This document shows positions 47,034 through 54,272 of a DNA stretch of 64,000 nucleotides, piece by piece; the first letter of the stretch is position 1, and each line of letters opens with the position of its first letter. A program made the position numbers and the translations under genes. This DNA comes from Streptomyces sp. NBC_00582 (lineage in GTDB: Bacteria > Actinomycetota > Actinomycetes > Streptomycetales > Streptomycetaceae): positions 3,906,001-3,970,000 of the forward strand of contig NZ_CP107772.1 of the NCBI RefSeq assembly GCF_036345155.1, given 5' to 3'. Under the pieces are notes generated by a model. The model saw nothing but the letters and a program-made list of their open reading frames with translations, was not told the DNA's origin and ran no database searches.

Positions 47034-47294
47034 ATGAAACAGTGCACGCACGCCGACGCGCTGCCCGACCCCGAACCCGTCCCGCTCGGTGAGACGTGTC
47101 CGGAGTGCCTGCGGGACGGTACCCACCCGGTGCAGTTGCGGCTGTGCCTGACGTGCGGCCATGTCGGCTGCTGCGACTCCTCGCCCAGCCGGCACGCCAC
47201 AGGGCATCACGACGAGACCGGGCATCCCGTGATGCGGACCTTCGAGCCCGGGGAGAGCTGGCGTTGGTGCTTCGTCGATCATGTCCTCGTATGA
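47034..47294 (+). CDS. UBP-type zinc-finger protein
   Basis: An 86-residue protein consisting of one ZnF-UBP domain: CTHADALPDPEPVPLGETCPECL, LRLCLTCGHVGCCDSS, then HATGHHDETGHPVMRTFEPG and WRWCFVD. The Cys/His set is complete for zinc binding. In bacteria such stand-alone domains are common next to antiporters or oxidoreductases, with no proven role; eukaryotic versions bind ubiquitin C-termini. Divergent from the CPA1 antiporter. Confidence 0.88.
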   Translation: MKQCTHADALPDPEPVPLGETCPECLRDGTHPVQLRLCLTCGHVGCCDSSPSRHATGHHDETGHPVMRTFEPGESWRWCFVDHVLV

Positions 47295-47414
47295 GCGTCG
47301 GAGAGACGGCCCCGGCGTCCGCCGGGTACGGTTCGACCATCTGACGCCTGGGTACGTCAACCCGGCGCGCCCTCTTCCCTTTTGGGTCCGCAGACCCCTA
47401 GACACGGAGCGTGT

Positions 47415-47435
47415 TCACAGCTTTACTGTGAGTGA
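47415..47435 (+). promoter_or_regulatory. BldD-like operator upstream of the anti-sigma/sigH operon
   Basis: TTACTGTGAGTGA (47423-47435) fits the BldD box TNACNCWGNGTNA at every fixed position except one. It overlaps a perfect inverted repeat TCACAG-N5-CTGTGA at 47415-47431. BldD is known to repress a sigH promoter in S. coelicolor, so this is likely its operator, about 130 bases before the first gene. Confidence 0.55.
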
Positions 47436-47561
47436 CGCCAGGGGGTTGGGGTCCCGGGGACAGGACGCTGGAGAGCGCGATAGCGTCACCGCTGCACCAC
47501 ACACGCGTTACCCGGGGGGCGACCCTCGGCCCGAAAAGCTTGTACCACCTTGGAGGTGAGG

Positions 47562-47975
47562 GTGTCCCAGATCGCAGGCGAGCCCGCGACCCAGGACTTC
47601 GTGGAAGTCCGGCTGCCGGCTGCGGGTGCCTACCTGTCGGTGCTGCGGACGGCCACGGCCGGCCTCGCGGCCCGTTTGGACTTCACCCTGGACGAGATCG
47701 AGGACCTGCGCATCGCGGTGGACGAGGCCTGCGCGATCCTGCTCCAGCAGGCCGTGCCCGGCTCGGTGCTCAGCTGTGTCTTCCGGCTCGTCGACGACTC
47801 GCTCGAGGTCACCGTCTCGGCGCCGACCACCGACGGCCACGCCCCCTCGCGGGACACCTTCGCCTGGACCGTGCTGTCCGCCCTCGCGGGGAAGGTCTCC
47901 TCGGCCGTCGACGAGGACAAAACCGTTTCGATCAGCCTCTACAAACAGCGCGGCGCGGGACCCGGGCCGGCGTGA
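47562..47975 (+). CDS. rshA: Anti-sigma factor of SigH (RsbW-like kinase fold)
   Basis: A 137-residue protein with an HATPase-like fold: AAGAYLSVLRTATAGLAARL, LDEIEDLRIAVDEACAILLQ (N-box region) and CVFRLVDDSLEVTVSAP. It matches the SigH antagonist (called RshA, UshX or PrsH) of S. coelicolor. It binds the sigma factor in unstressed cells and is expected to be controlled by anti-anti-sigma partners encoded elsewhere. GTG 47562 follows the ideal GGAGGTGA. Its TGA overlaps the sigma GTG (GTGA), so both are made together. Confidence 0.88.
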   Translation: MSQIAGEPATQDFVEVRLPAAGAYLSVLRTATAGLAARLDFTLDEIEDLRIAVDEACAILLQQAVPGSVLSCVFRLVDDSLEVTVSAPTTDGHAPSRDTFAWTVLSALAGKVSSAVDEDKTVSISLYKQRGAGPGPA

Positions 47976-49102
47976 GGAACGGGGACGGGCCGGTGCGGGA
48001 CGAAGAGCGCGGCACACGGGAGCTGCCGGCCGAGAACGATTCAGTCTCTCCGGGCGGTTCCCGACGCATGACGGCAGACGGTATCGATGGCATCGACGGC
48101 ATTCCCGAGCAGGCCAGGCCGCACCCGGAGGACGACACCGGGCGGCAGGACCGGAGTGCCGTGCAGGACTCGCCCCGCGAGGGGCGGATCGGGGGCTCCC
48201 CCGGCCGGGCTGAGGACAGGGCTCGACAGAGGGCGACGGGCGGGACGATGAGCGAGCACGAGCGAGACGACGAACACGGCGTGCCGGGCACGCAGCACGA
48301 ACCCCGTGACCAGCGTGAACCCCGGAACCAGCACGAGCCGAGGGAGCAGGCGGACCGCAGCGGGGCGCGGGCGATGTTCGTCCAGCTGCGCGGGCTGCAG
48401 GACGGCAGCCCGGAGTACGCGGAGCTGCGCAATCAGCTCGTCCGGATGCACCTGCCGCTCGTGGAGCATCTGGCGCGGCGCTTCCGCAACCGCGGCGAGC
48501 CGCTCGACGATCTCACGCAGGTCGCCACCATCGGCCTGATCAAGTCGGTCGACCGTTTCGACCCGGACCGCGGCGTGGAGTTCTCGACGTACGCGACCCC
48601 GACGGTCGTCGGCGAGATCAAGCGGCACTTCCGCGACAAGGGCTGGGCGGTGCGCGTCCCGCGCAGGCTCCAGGAGCTGCGGCTCGCGCTGACCACGGCG
48701 ACGGCGGAGCTCTCGCAGCAGCACGGCCGTTCCCCCACGGTCCACGAGCTGGCCGAGAAGCTGGCCATCTCGGAGGAGGAGGTCCTGGAGGGCCTGGAGT
48801 CCGCCAACGCGTACTCCACGCTGTCGCTGGACGTCCCCGACACCGACGACGAGTCCCCGGCGGTCGCCGACACGCTCGGCGCGGAGGACGAGGCGCTGGA
48901 GGGCGTCGAGTACCGGGAGTCGCTCAAGCCGCTGCTGGAGGACCTCCCGCCCCGGGAGAAGCGGATTCTTCTTCTCCGCTTCTTCGGCAACATGACCCAG
49001 TCGCAGATCGCGCAGGAGGTCGGCATCTCGCAGATGCACGTCTCGCGGCTGCTGGCGCGCACGCTGGCGCAGCTGCGGGAGAAGCTGCTGGTGGAGGAGT
49101 AG
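47972..49102 (+). CDS. sigH: Stress-response sigma factor SigH (SigB/SigF type)
   Basis: A 376-residue group 3 sigma factor. Residues 1-125 are a disordered charged extension with the near-repeats EPRDQR, EPRNQH, EPREQ. Region 2: HLPLVEHLARRFRNRGEPLDDLTQVATIGLIKSVDRFDPDRGVEFSTYATPTVVGEIKRHFRD; region 3 WAVRVPRRLQELRLAL; region 4 LPPREKRILLLRFFGNMTQSQIAQEVGISQMHVSRLLARTL. In-frame ATGs at 48068 and 48248 could give shorter products; multiple SigH forms and proteolysis are known in S. coelicolor. Links osmotic stress and development. Confidence 0.94.
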   Translation: MRNGDGPVRDEERGTRELPAENDSVSPGGSRRMTADGIDGIDGIPEQARPHPEDDTGRQDRSAVQDSPREGRIGGSPGRAEDRARQRATGGTMSEHERDDEHGVPGTQHEPRDQREPRNQHEPREQADRSGARAMFVQLRGLQDGSPEYAELRNQLVRMHLPLVEHLARRFRNRGEPLDDLTQVATIGLIKSVDRFDPDRGVEFSTYATPTVVGEIKRHFRDKGWAVRVPRRLQELRLALTTATAELSQQHGRSPTVHELAEKLAISEEEVLEGLESANAYSTLSLDVPDTDDESPAVADTLGAEDEALEGVEYRESLKPLLEDLPPREKRILLLRFFGNMTQSQIAQEVGISQMHVSRLLARTLAQLREKLLVEE

Positions 49103-49105
49103 GGG

Positions 49106-49561
49106 CTACCGGCCCTGTGCCCTGCCGGGCCCCCGGATGCCGAGGGCCCGGGTGGTCTCTGGGTTGAGGAGCAGGACGAGCGCCGCGACGGCGACGACCG
49201 CGAGGGCGATGCCCGCCGGGATCGCCATGCTGTCGGCCTGCAGCAGGTTGTAGGCCACCGGCAGCGCCATGATCTGGGTGATGACGGCGGGCCCCCGGCT
49301 CCAGCTCCGCCGGGCGAGCAGTCCGCGCGCGGCGAGCAGCGGCAGCAGGGCGAGCACCACCAGGGTCAGGCCCCCGGTGACGGCCTGGCTCCGGTCGTCC
49401 GGGTCGCCCGTGATCCCGAGGACCAGGATCCACACGCCGCCGACGACGAGCGCCAGCCCTTCCAGAGCGGCCAGTGCGGCGGCGTACGTCAGCCGGCGCG
49501 GGCGCGGTCCGGTGGCGTCCGGGGTGGTCTCGGGGGCGAGGGGGCTCGGCTCACTGCTCAC
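49106..49561 (-). CDS. Small integral membrane protein
   Basis: A 151-residue protein with a disordered N-terminus (about 25 residues) and four hydrophobic helices: YAAALAALEGLALVVGGVWILVLG, AVTGGLTLVVLALLPLLAARGLL, AVITQIMALPVAYNLLQ and MAIPAGIALAVVAVAALVLLL. The C-terminus (ETTRALGIRGPGR) is basic. No known domain. GTG 49561 with a weak AGGGG site. Convergent to sigH with only 3 bases between stops. Confidence 0.75.
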   Translation of the reverse strand: MSSEPSPLAPETTPDATGPRPRRLTYAAALAALEGLALVVGGVWILVLGITGDPDDRSQAVTGGLTLVVLALLPLLAARGLLARRSWSRGPAVITQIMALPVAYNLLQADSMAIPAGIALAVVAVAALVLLLNPETTRALGIRGPGRAQGR

Positions 49562-49726
49562 CCCTGAAGGGTAGCCCCGGCCCTGCCCGCACCTCCGGCT
49601 GCCCGGCCCGTCCTCCGGCGGCCCGCCCTTCGCTCCCGGGCCCGTGTCGAGGCTCACGTCCGATCTCTTACCGCTTCCCCACCTCGGCCTGTGCCCGGGT
49701 ACCACCCAGTAGGTACGCTGCACCCC

Positions 49727-50695
49727 ATGCGTGCACTTCTCGTGGTCAACCCGGCGGCAACCACCACCAGTGCACGGACGCGTGACGTCCTCATCCACGC
49801 ACTCGCCAGCGAGATGAAGCTGGAGGCGGTCACCACCGAGTACCGCGGGCACGCGCGCGACCTGGGCCGGCAGGCGGCGGAGAGCGGGAACACCGATCTG
49901 GTGGTGGCGCTCGGCGGCGACGGCACGGTGAACGAGGTGGTCAACGGCCTGCTGCACGCCGGCCCCGACCCGGAGCGGCTGCCCGGCCTCGCGGTGGTCC
50001 CCGGCGGCTCCACCAATGTCTTCGCCCGCGCCCTGGGCCTGCCCAACGACCCGGTGGAGGCGACCGGCGCCCTGCTGGACGCCCTGCGCGAGCGGCGCGA
50101 GCGCACGGTCGGCCTGGGGATCGCCTCGGGCACCCCGGGCACGGAGGACGAGGCGGTGCCCTCGCGCTGGTTCACCTTCAACGCCGGGCTCGGGTTCGAC
50201 GCGGGAGTCGTCGGCCGGGTCGAGCAGCAGCGGGAGCGGGGCAGGAGGTCGACGCACGCCCTCTATCTGATGCAGGCCGTGCGGCAACTGCTGGGCGAGC
50301 CGGACCGCCGGCGCGGATCGATCACCCTGGAGACCCCCGGCGCCGACCCGGTGACCGATTTGGTGCTCTCCATAGTCTGCAACACGGCTCCGTGGACCTA
50401 TCTGGGCAATCGCCCGGTGTACGCGTCGCCTAAGGCCTCGTTCGATACCGGGCTCGACGTACTCGGTCTCAGCCGTCTGTCCACCGCCGCGGTTGCCCGG
50501 TATGGCACCCAGTTGCTCACTTCGTCCCCCGAGCGCGGCCCTCAGGGCAAGCATGCGCACTCCTTCCATGACCTGGACCGGTTCACCTTGCATTCGAAGG
50601 TGCCTCTCCCCCTCCAGATGGACGGCGACCACCTGGGACTGCGTACGAGCGTGACGTTCACAGGCGTACGCCGTGCACTGCGTGTGATTGTGTGA
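49727..50695 (+). CDS. Diacylglycerol/sphingosine-kinase-like lipid kinase
   Basis: A 322-residue DAGK-catalytic-domain protein. Seen: MRALLVVNPAATTTSARTRD, the ATP-binding ALGGDGTVNEVVNGLL, VVPGGSTNVFARALGLP, and the C-terminal GDHLGLRTSVTFTGVRRAL. It transfers phosphate from ATP to diacylglycerol or a related lipid at the membrane. ATG 49727 has no Shine-Dalgarno sequence, and TAGGTACGCT lies 10 bases upstream, so a leaderless start is possible. Confidence 0.88.
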   Translation: MRALLVVNPAATTTSARTRDVLIHALASEMKLEAVTTEYRGHARDLGRQAAESGNTDLVVALGGDGTVNEVVNGLLHAGPDPERLPGLAVVPGGSTNVFARALGLPNDPVEATGALLDALRERRERTVGLGIASGTPGTEDEAVPSRWFTFNAGLGFDAGVVGRVEQQRERGRRSTHALYLMQAVRQLLGEPDRRRGSITLETPGADPVTDLVLSIVCNTAPWTYLGNRPVYASPKASFDTGLDVLGLSRLSTAAVARYGTQLLTSSPERGPQGKHAHSFHDLDRFTLHSKVPLPLQMDGDHLGLRTSVTFTGVRRALRVIV

Positions 50696-51016
50696 GCAGA
50701 AAGGGCTGAAGTCCTTTCACTCGAACGTTTAGGCCAGGATCCACCCCATGGAAGTACGGCTGTGACCTAGTCGACACCGAGGAATCAAAAAAAACTTTCC
50801 GGAAGGGGTTGTATCCGCCGCTGAGGTTTGCGAGTCTCTACGTGGCGATCGGGACGGCCCGCAACACCGGCCTCCACTGATCACCAGAACCCCTCTTCAC
50901 CTCACAAGGACCACGCCAGCGAACCTGGCGGGTTGGCCCTTCACTTGTTGAGGGATTCGTGAAAGCGTTCACATTCACAAGCAACCTGCACGTAATACCA
51001 AGGAGAGGTAGCAGCC
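50696..51016 (+). promoter_or_regulatory. wblE 5' region
   Basis: About 321 bases upstream of wblE without a gene. An A-tract (eight As near 50788) precedes TTGTAT and a GAGGTTTGCGAGTCTCTACG block near 50822-50841 that looks like a promoter. A long leader of roughly 170 bases would follow. A CRP-like palindrome lies at 50959-50972. Confidence 0.5.
50959..50972. promoter_or_regulatory. CRP-like site in the wblE leader
   Basis: GTGA-N6-TCAC with the inner bases also self-complementary (GTGAA-AGCG-TTCAC), the core of the cAMP-receptor-protein box, 45 bases upstream of the wblE ATG. Confidence 0.45.
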
Positions 51017-51274
51017 ATGGACTGGCGTCACAACGCCGTTTGCCGCGAGGAAGACCCCGAGCTCTTCTTCCCCATCGGCAACACCGGTCCTGCGCTGCTG
51101 CAGATCGAGGAAGCCAAGGCCGTCTGCCGTCGCTGCCCGGTTATGGAGCAGTGTCTGCAGTGGGCGCTCGAGTCCGGCCAGGACTCCGGCGTCTGGGGTG
51201 GTCTCAGCGAGGACGAGCGTCGCGCGATGAAGCGCCGTGCCGCCCGCAACCGGGCCCGTCAGGCCTCCGCCTGA
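51017..51274 (+). CDS. wblE: WhiB-like iron-sulfur regulator WblE
   Basis: An 85-residue WhiB-family protein. Four cysteines coordinate a [4Fe-4S] cluster: NAVCREEDPELFF, then AVCRRCPVMEQCLQWALESG with the CxxCxxxxxC arrangement. The GVWGG turn and a basic tail (RRAMKRRAARNRARQ) follow. WblE is the Streptomyces counterpart of mycobacterial WhiB1 and probably acts with a principal sigma factor. ATG 51017 is preceded by AGGAGAGG. Long regulated leader and a strong terminator. Confidence 0.95.
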   Translation: MDWRHNAVCREEDPELFFPIGNTGPALLQIEEAKAVCRRCPVMEQCLQWALESGQDSGVWGGLSEDERRAMKRRAARNRARQASA

Positions 51275-51394
51275 CAACACCCGCCCCGCACAGCCTGAGC
51301 TTGGCGGCGCGCACAGCGAGTGCGCATCTCCCGCCCCCGAGCCGCAGCGCGCAGTACCCCCGATGCGCAGCTAATCGCTGGCAACGAGCATTCG

Positions 51395-51423
51395 AGCCCC
51401 GGACCCCTGAATGGTCCGGGGCT
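51395..51423 (+). terminator. Hairpin terminator after wblE
   Basis: Perfect 11-base stem (AGCCCCGGACC / GGTCCGGGGCT), 7-base loop, between wblE and the convergent kinase gene. Confidence 0.85.
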
Positions 51424-51455
51424 TCGTGCTGTGCCCAACTGCTCTTACCCGGGCC

Positions 51456-52922
51456 TTACTTCTGGGCCCGCACCGGGACGTCCAGGATCACCTGGGTGCC
51501 GCGCTCCGGGGCCGGGACCATGTCGAAGGTGCCGCCCAACTCGCCCTCCACCAGGGTACGGACGATCTGCAGACCGAGGTTGCCGGAGGTATGCGGGTCG
51601 AAGCCCTCGGGCAGGCCCACGCCGTCGTCCTGGACGGTGACCAGGAGGCGGGCCTCCTTCGCCGTACCGCCGCGGACCGCCGAGACCTCGACCGTGCCGG
51701 TGTCGCCCTCGCGGAAGCCGTGCTCCAGGGCGTTCTGGAGGATCTCGGTGAGGACCATGGACAGCGGGGTGGCGACCTCCGCGTCCAGGATGCCGAAGCG
51801 CCCGGTGCGCCGGCCGGCGACCTTGCCCGGTGAGATCTCCGCGACCATGGCGAGCACCCGGTCGGCGATCTCGTCGAACTCCACGCGCTCGTCCAGGTTC
51901 TGGGACAGCGTCTCGTGCACGATCGCGATCGAGCCGACCCGGCGCACGGCCTCCTCCAGGGCCTCCCGGCCCCGCTCGGACTCGATCCGGCGGGCCTGCA
52001 GGCGCAGCAGCGCGGCGACCGTCTGGAGGTTGTTCTTCACCCGGTGGTGGATCTCCCGGATGGTGGCGTCCTTGGTGATCAACTCGCGTTCGCGACGACG
52101 CAGTTCGGTGACGTCCCGGAGCAGCACGAGCGAACCGATGCGGGTGCCCTTGGGTTTGAGCGGGATCGTGCGGAACTGGATGACCCCGTCCTTGGCCTCG
52201 ATCTCGAACTCACGGGGCGCCCAGCCGCTGGCGACCTTGGCGAGGGCCTCGTCGACCGGGCCCCGGGTGGGGGCGAGTTCGGCGGTGGTCCGTCCGAGGT
52301 GGTGGCCGAGGAGGTCGGAGGCGAGGCCCATGCGGTGGTAGGCGGAGAGCGCGTTCGGGGAGGCGTACTGGACGATGCCGTCGCCGTCGACGCGGATCAG
52401 ACCGTCGCCGACGCGGGGGGCGGCGTCCATGTCCATCTGCTGGCCGGCGAAGGGGAAGGAGCCGGCCGCGATCATCTGCGCCAGGTCGGAGGCGCTCTGG
52501 AGGTAGGTCAGTTCCAGCCGGCTCGGGGTGCGCACGGTGAGCAGGTTGGTGTTGCGGGCGATGACCCCGAGGACGCGGCCCTCCCGCCGTACGGGGATGG
52601 ACTCGACCCGTACGGGGACCTCTTCACGCCACTCCGGGTCGCCCTCGCGCACGATCCGGCCCTCGTCCAGGGCGGCGTCGAGCAGGGGCCTGCGGCCGCG
52701 CGGGACGAGGTGGCCGACCATGTCGTCCTGGTAGGAGGTGGGCCCGGTGTTGGGGCGCATCTGGGCCACGGAGACATAGCGGGTGCCGTCGCTGGTGGGC
52801 ACCCACAGGACCAGGTCGGCGAAGGAGAGGTCGGAGAGCAGCTGCCACTCCGAGACCAGCAGGTGGAGCCACTCGAGGTCGGAGTCGTCGAGGGCGGTGT
52901 GCTGGCGTACGAGTTCGTTCAT
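51456..52922 (-). CDS. PdtaS-like sensor histidine kinase
   Basis: A 488-residue soluble kinase. Residues 1-160 are a GAF-like sensor (VSEWQLLSDLSFADLVLWVP), about 180-290 a PAS domain (LIRVDGDGIVQYASPNALSAY), followed by a HisKA_2 box with the phospho-acceptor His in IREIHHRVKNNLQTVAALLRLQ, and an HATPase_c domain (LTEILQNALEHGF, VQDDGVGLPEGF). It matches mycobacterial PdtaS, partner of an ANTAR regulator that is not adjacent here. ATG 52922 aligns with the family start MNELVRQHT; GTG 52931 is also open. Divergent from nagB. Confidence 0.92.
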   Translation of the reverse strand: MNELVRQHTALDDSDLEWLHLLVSEWQLLSDLSFADLVLWVPTSDGTRYVSVAQMRPNTGPTSYQDDMVGHLVPRGRRPLLDAALDEGRIVREGDPEWREEVPVRVESIPVRREGRVLGVIARNTNLLTVRTPSRLELTYLQSASDLAQMIAAGSFPFAGQQMDMDAAPRVGDGLIRVDGDGIVQYASPNALSAYHRMGLASDLLGHHLGRTTAELAPTRGPVDEALAKVASGWAPREFEIEAKDGVIQFRTIPLKPKGTRIGSLVLLRDVTELRRRERELITKDATIREIHHRVKNNLQTVAALLRLQARRIESERGREALEEAVRRVGSIAIVHETLSQNLDERVEFDEIADRVLAMVAEISPGKVAGRRTGRFGILDAEVATPLSMVLTEILQNALEHGFREGDTGTVEVSAVRGGTAKEARLLVTVQDDGVGLPEGFDPHTSGNLGLQIVRTLVEGELGGTFDMVPAPERGTQVILDVPVRAQK

Positions 52923-53215
52923 GGAGGGCACGCTGCGAGCGTACCCGTGGGTCTGTCCCTGGCCTAAAAACGCCGGGTCCCGAAAACACCCGCGGGCCGC
53001 GGCGCCTGGGAGGGACCCTCAGCCCTCCCGGCACCGCAGCCCGGAGCAATATCGGCCGCGGGGTGTGCGGTCCCGTCGGCCGAAGGTGAGGAGCCGGAGC
53101 AGTCAGGGCAGAGAGCACCGGTCCCTCGGTCCGCCCTCCTGTGCGGGGAGAACGGAAGTCTTCTCGTGCTGTTCGCTCGCGTGTTGTTCCCGCGTGTTGT
53201 TCTCGCGTGAACCAT

Positions 53216-53231
53216 TGTGGACTAGACCACT
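53216..53231. promoter_or_regulatory. dre site (DasR operator), nagB distal
   Basis: TGTGGACTAGACCACT matches the dre consensus ASTGGTCTAGACCAST at 14 of 16 positions. It is 148 bases upstream of nagB. Confidence 0.75.
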
Positions 53232-53340
53232 CGGTGTGTCCATGCCCCCGCGTCCAAGACGCAGCCTAGCCTGTGCGGGTTCCTCCACGGACTGAGATGC
53301 GGGGGGCAATTTCACGGAGCTCTGATAAATTGAGCCCTGG

Positions 53341-53356
53341 ATTGGTCTAAACCACT
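53341..53356. promoter_or_regulatory. dre site (DasR operator), nagB proximal
   Basis: ATTGGTCTAAACCACT matches the dre consensus at 14 of 16 positions and ends 22 bases before the nagB GTG, so bound DasR would block expression. Confidence 0.88.
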
Positions 53357-53378
53357 CAGCTCAGAACGGCAGGTCAGC

Positions 53379-54164
53379 GTGGAAGTTGTCATCGTTGCGG
53401 ACGCCAGGTCGGGTGGCGAGCTGATCGCCGAGGCCATGGCGCAGCTGCTGCGGCGCAAACCGGACGCCCTGCTGGGCGTGGCCACCGGCTCCACCCCGCT
53501 GCCCGTCTACCAGGCGCTGGCGGCCAAGGTGCGGGCCGGGGAGACGGACACCTCGCGGGCTCGGATCGCGCAGCTCGACGAGTACGTGGGGCTGCCCGCC
53601 GACCATCCCGAGTCCTACCGGTCGGTGCTGCGGCGCGAGGTGCTGGAACCGCTCGGCATCGGCATGGAGGCGTTCCTCGGGCCCGACGGCACGGCGCCGG
53701 ACATACAGGCGGCCTCCCGGGCGTACGACGCGGCGCTGGCCGCGGCCGGCGGGGTGGACCTGCAGCTGCTGGGGATCGGGACCGACGGGCACATCGGGTT
53801 CAACGAGCCGTGCTCGTCGCTGGCCTCACGGACCCGGATCAAGACGCTCACCGAGCAGACGCGGGTGGACAACGCGCGGTTCTTCGACGGGGACATCGAT
53901 CAGGTGCCGCATCACGTCATCACCCAGGGGATCGGGACGATCCTGGAGGCCCGGCATCTGGTGCTGCTCGCGACCGGGGAGAACAAGGCGGACGCGGTGG
54001 CGGCGACGGTGGAGGGGCCGCTGGCCGCTGTCTGTCCCGCGTCCGCGCTTCAGTTGCATCCGCATGCGACGGTTGTCGTGGATGAGGCTGCCGCGTCCAA
54101 GCTGAAGCTTGCGGACTACTTCCGGCACACGTTCGTCAACAAGCCGGAGTGGCAGGGCATTTGA
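53379..54164 (+). CDS. nagB: Glucosamine-6-phosphate deaminase
   Basis: A 261-residue cytoplasmic enzyme converting glucosamine-6-phosphate to fructose-6-phosphate and ammonia, the entry of chitin-derived aminosugar into glycolysis. Seen: ALLGVATGSTPLPVYQAL (phosphate loop), AQLDEYVGLPADHPESY with catalytic Asp, LLGIGTDGHIGFNEPCSS with the His/Glu relay, and TQGIGTILEARHLVLLATGENKA. Full length. GTG 53379. Its substrate is the DasR effector, so NagB also tunes the regulon. Confidence 0.96.
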   Translation: MEVVIVADARSGGELIAEAMAQLLRRKPDALLGVATGSTPLPVYQALAAKVRAGETDTSRARIAQLDEYVGLPADHPESYRSVLRREVLEPLGIGMEAFLGPDGTAPDIQAASRAYDAALAAAGGVDLQLLGIGTDGHIGFNEPCSSLASRTRIKTLTEQTRVDNARFFDGDIDQVPHHVITQGIGTILEARHLVLLATGENKADAVAATVEGPLAAVCPASALQLHPHATVVVDEAAASKLKLADYFRHTFVNKPEWQGI

Positions 54165-54168
54165 AAAG

Positions 54169-54209
54169 AGCGGGACCCGGCAGAGCGGATTCGTCTGCCG
54201 GGTCCCGCT
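54169..54209. terminator. Hairpin terminator between nagB and dasD
   Basis: Perfect 16-base stem (AGCGGGACCCGGCAGA / TCTGCCGGGTCCCGCT) with a 9-base loop, just after nagB. It serves convergent transcripts. Confidence 0.9.
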
Positions 54210-54229
54210 GTCTTCGGGCCGCAGGCCGT

Positions 54230-54272
54230 CGGGGGCTGGTCGCGCGGTTCCCCGCGCCCCTTCGGCGCGGGC
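54230..54272. repeat. Common Streptomyces intergenic GC repeat
   Basis: GGGGGCTGGTCGCGCGGTTC followed by CCCGCGCCCC TTCGG CGCGGGC. I recognise GGCTGGTCGCGCxGTTCCCCGCGCCCC as a recurrent intergenic motif of streptomycetes, typically downstream of genes. Confidence 0.5.

Larger units (their letters stand above)
52923..53378. other. Regulatory region between the PdtaS-like kinase and nagB
   Basis: About 456 bases without a gene. It holds two DasR operators (53216-53231 and 53341-53356) and a 13-base tandem repeat (CGCGTGTTGTTC at 53178 and 53191 with a third half unit at 53204). The first about 250 bases otherwise show nothing recognisable. Confidence 0.6.

Noticed and set aside
44300..47200. 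966-codon minus-strand frame spanning three genes
   Set aside because: Crosses the PLP-enzyme, antiporter and zinc-finger genes in wrong frames; the product is repetitive Arg/Pro/Gly sequence.
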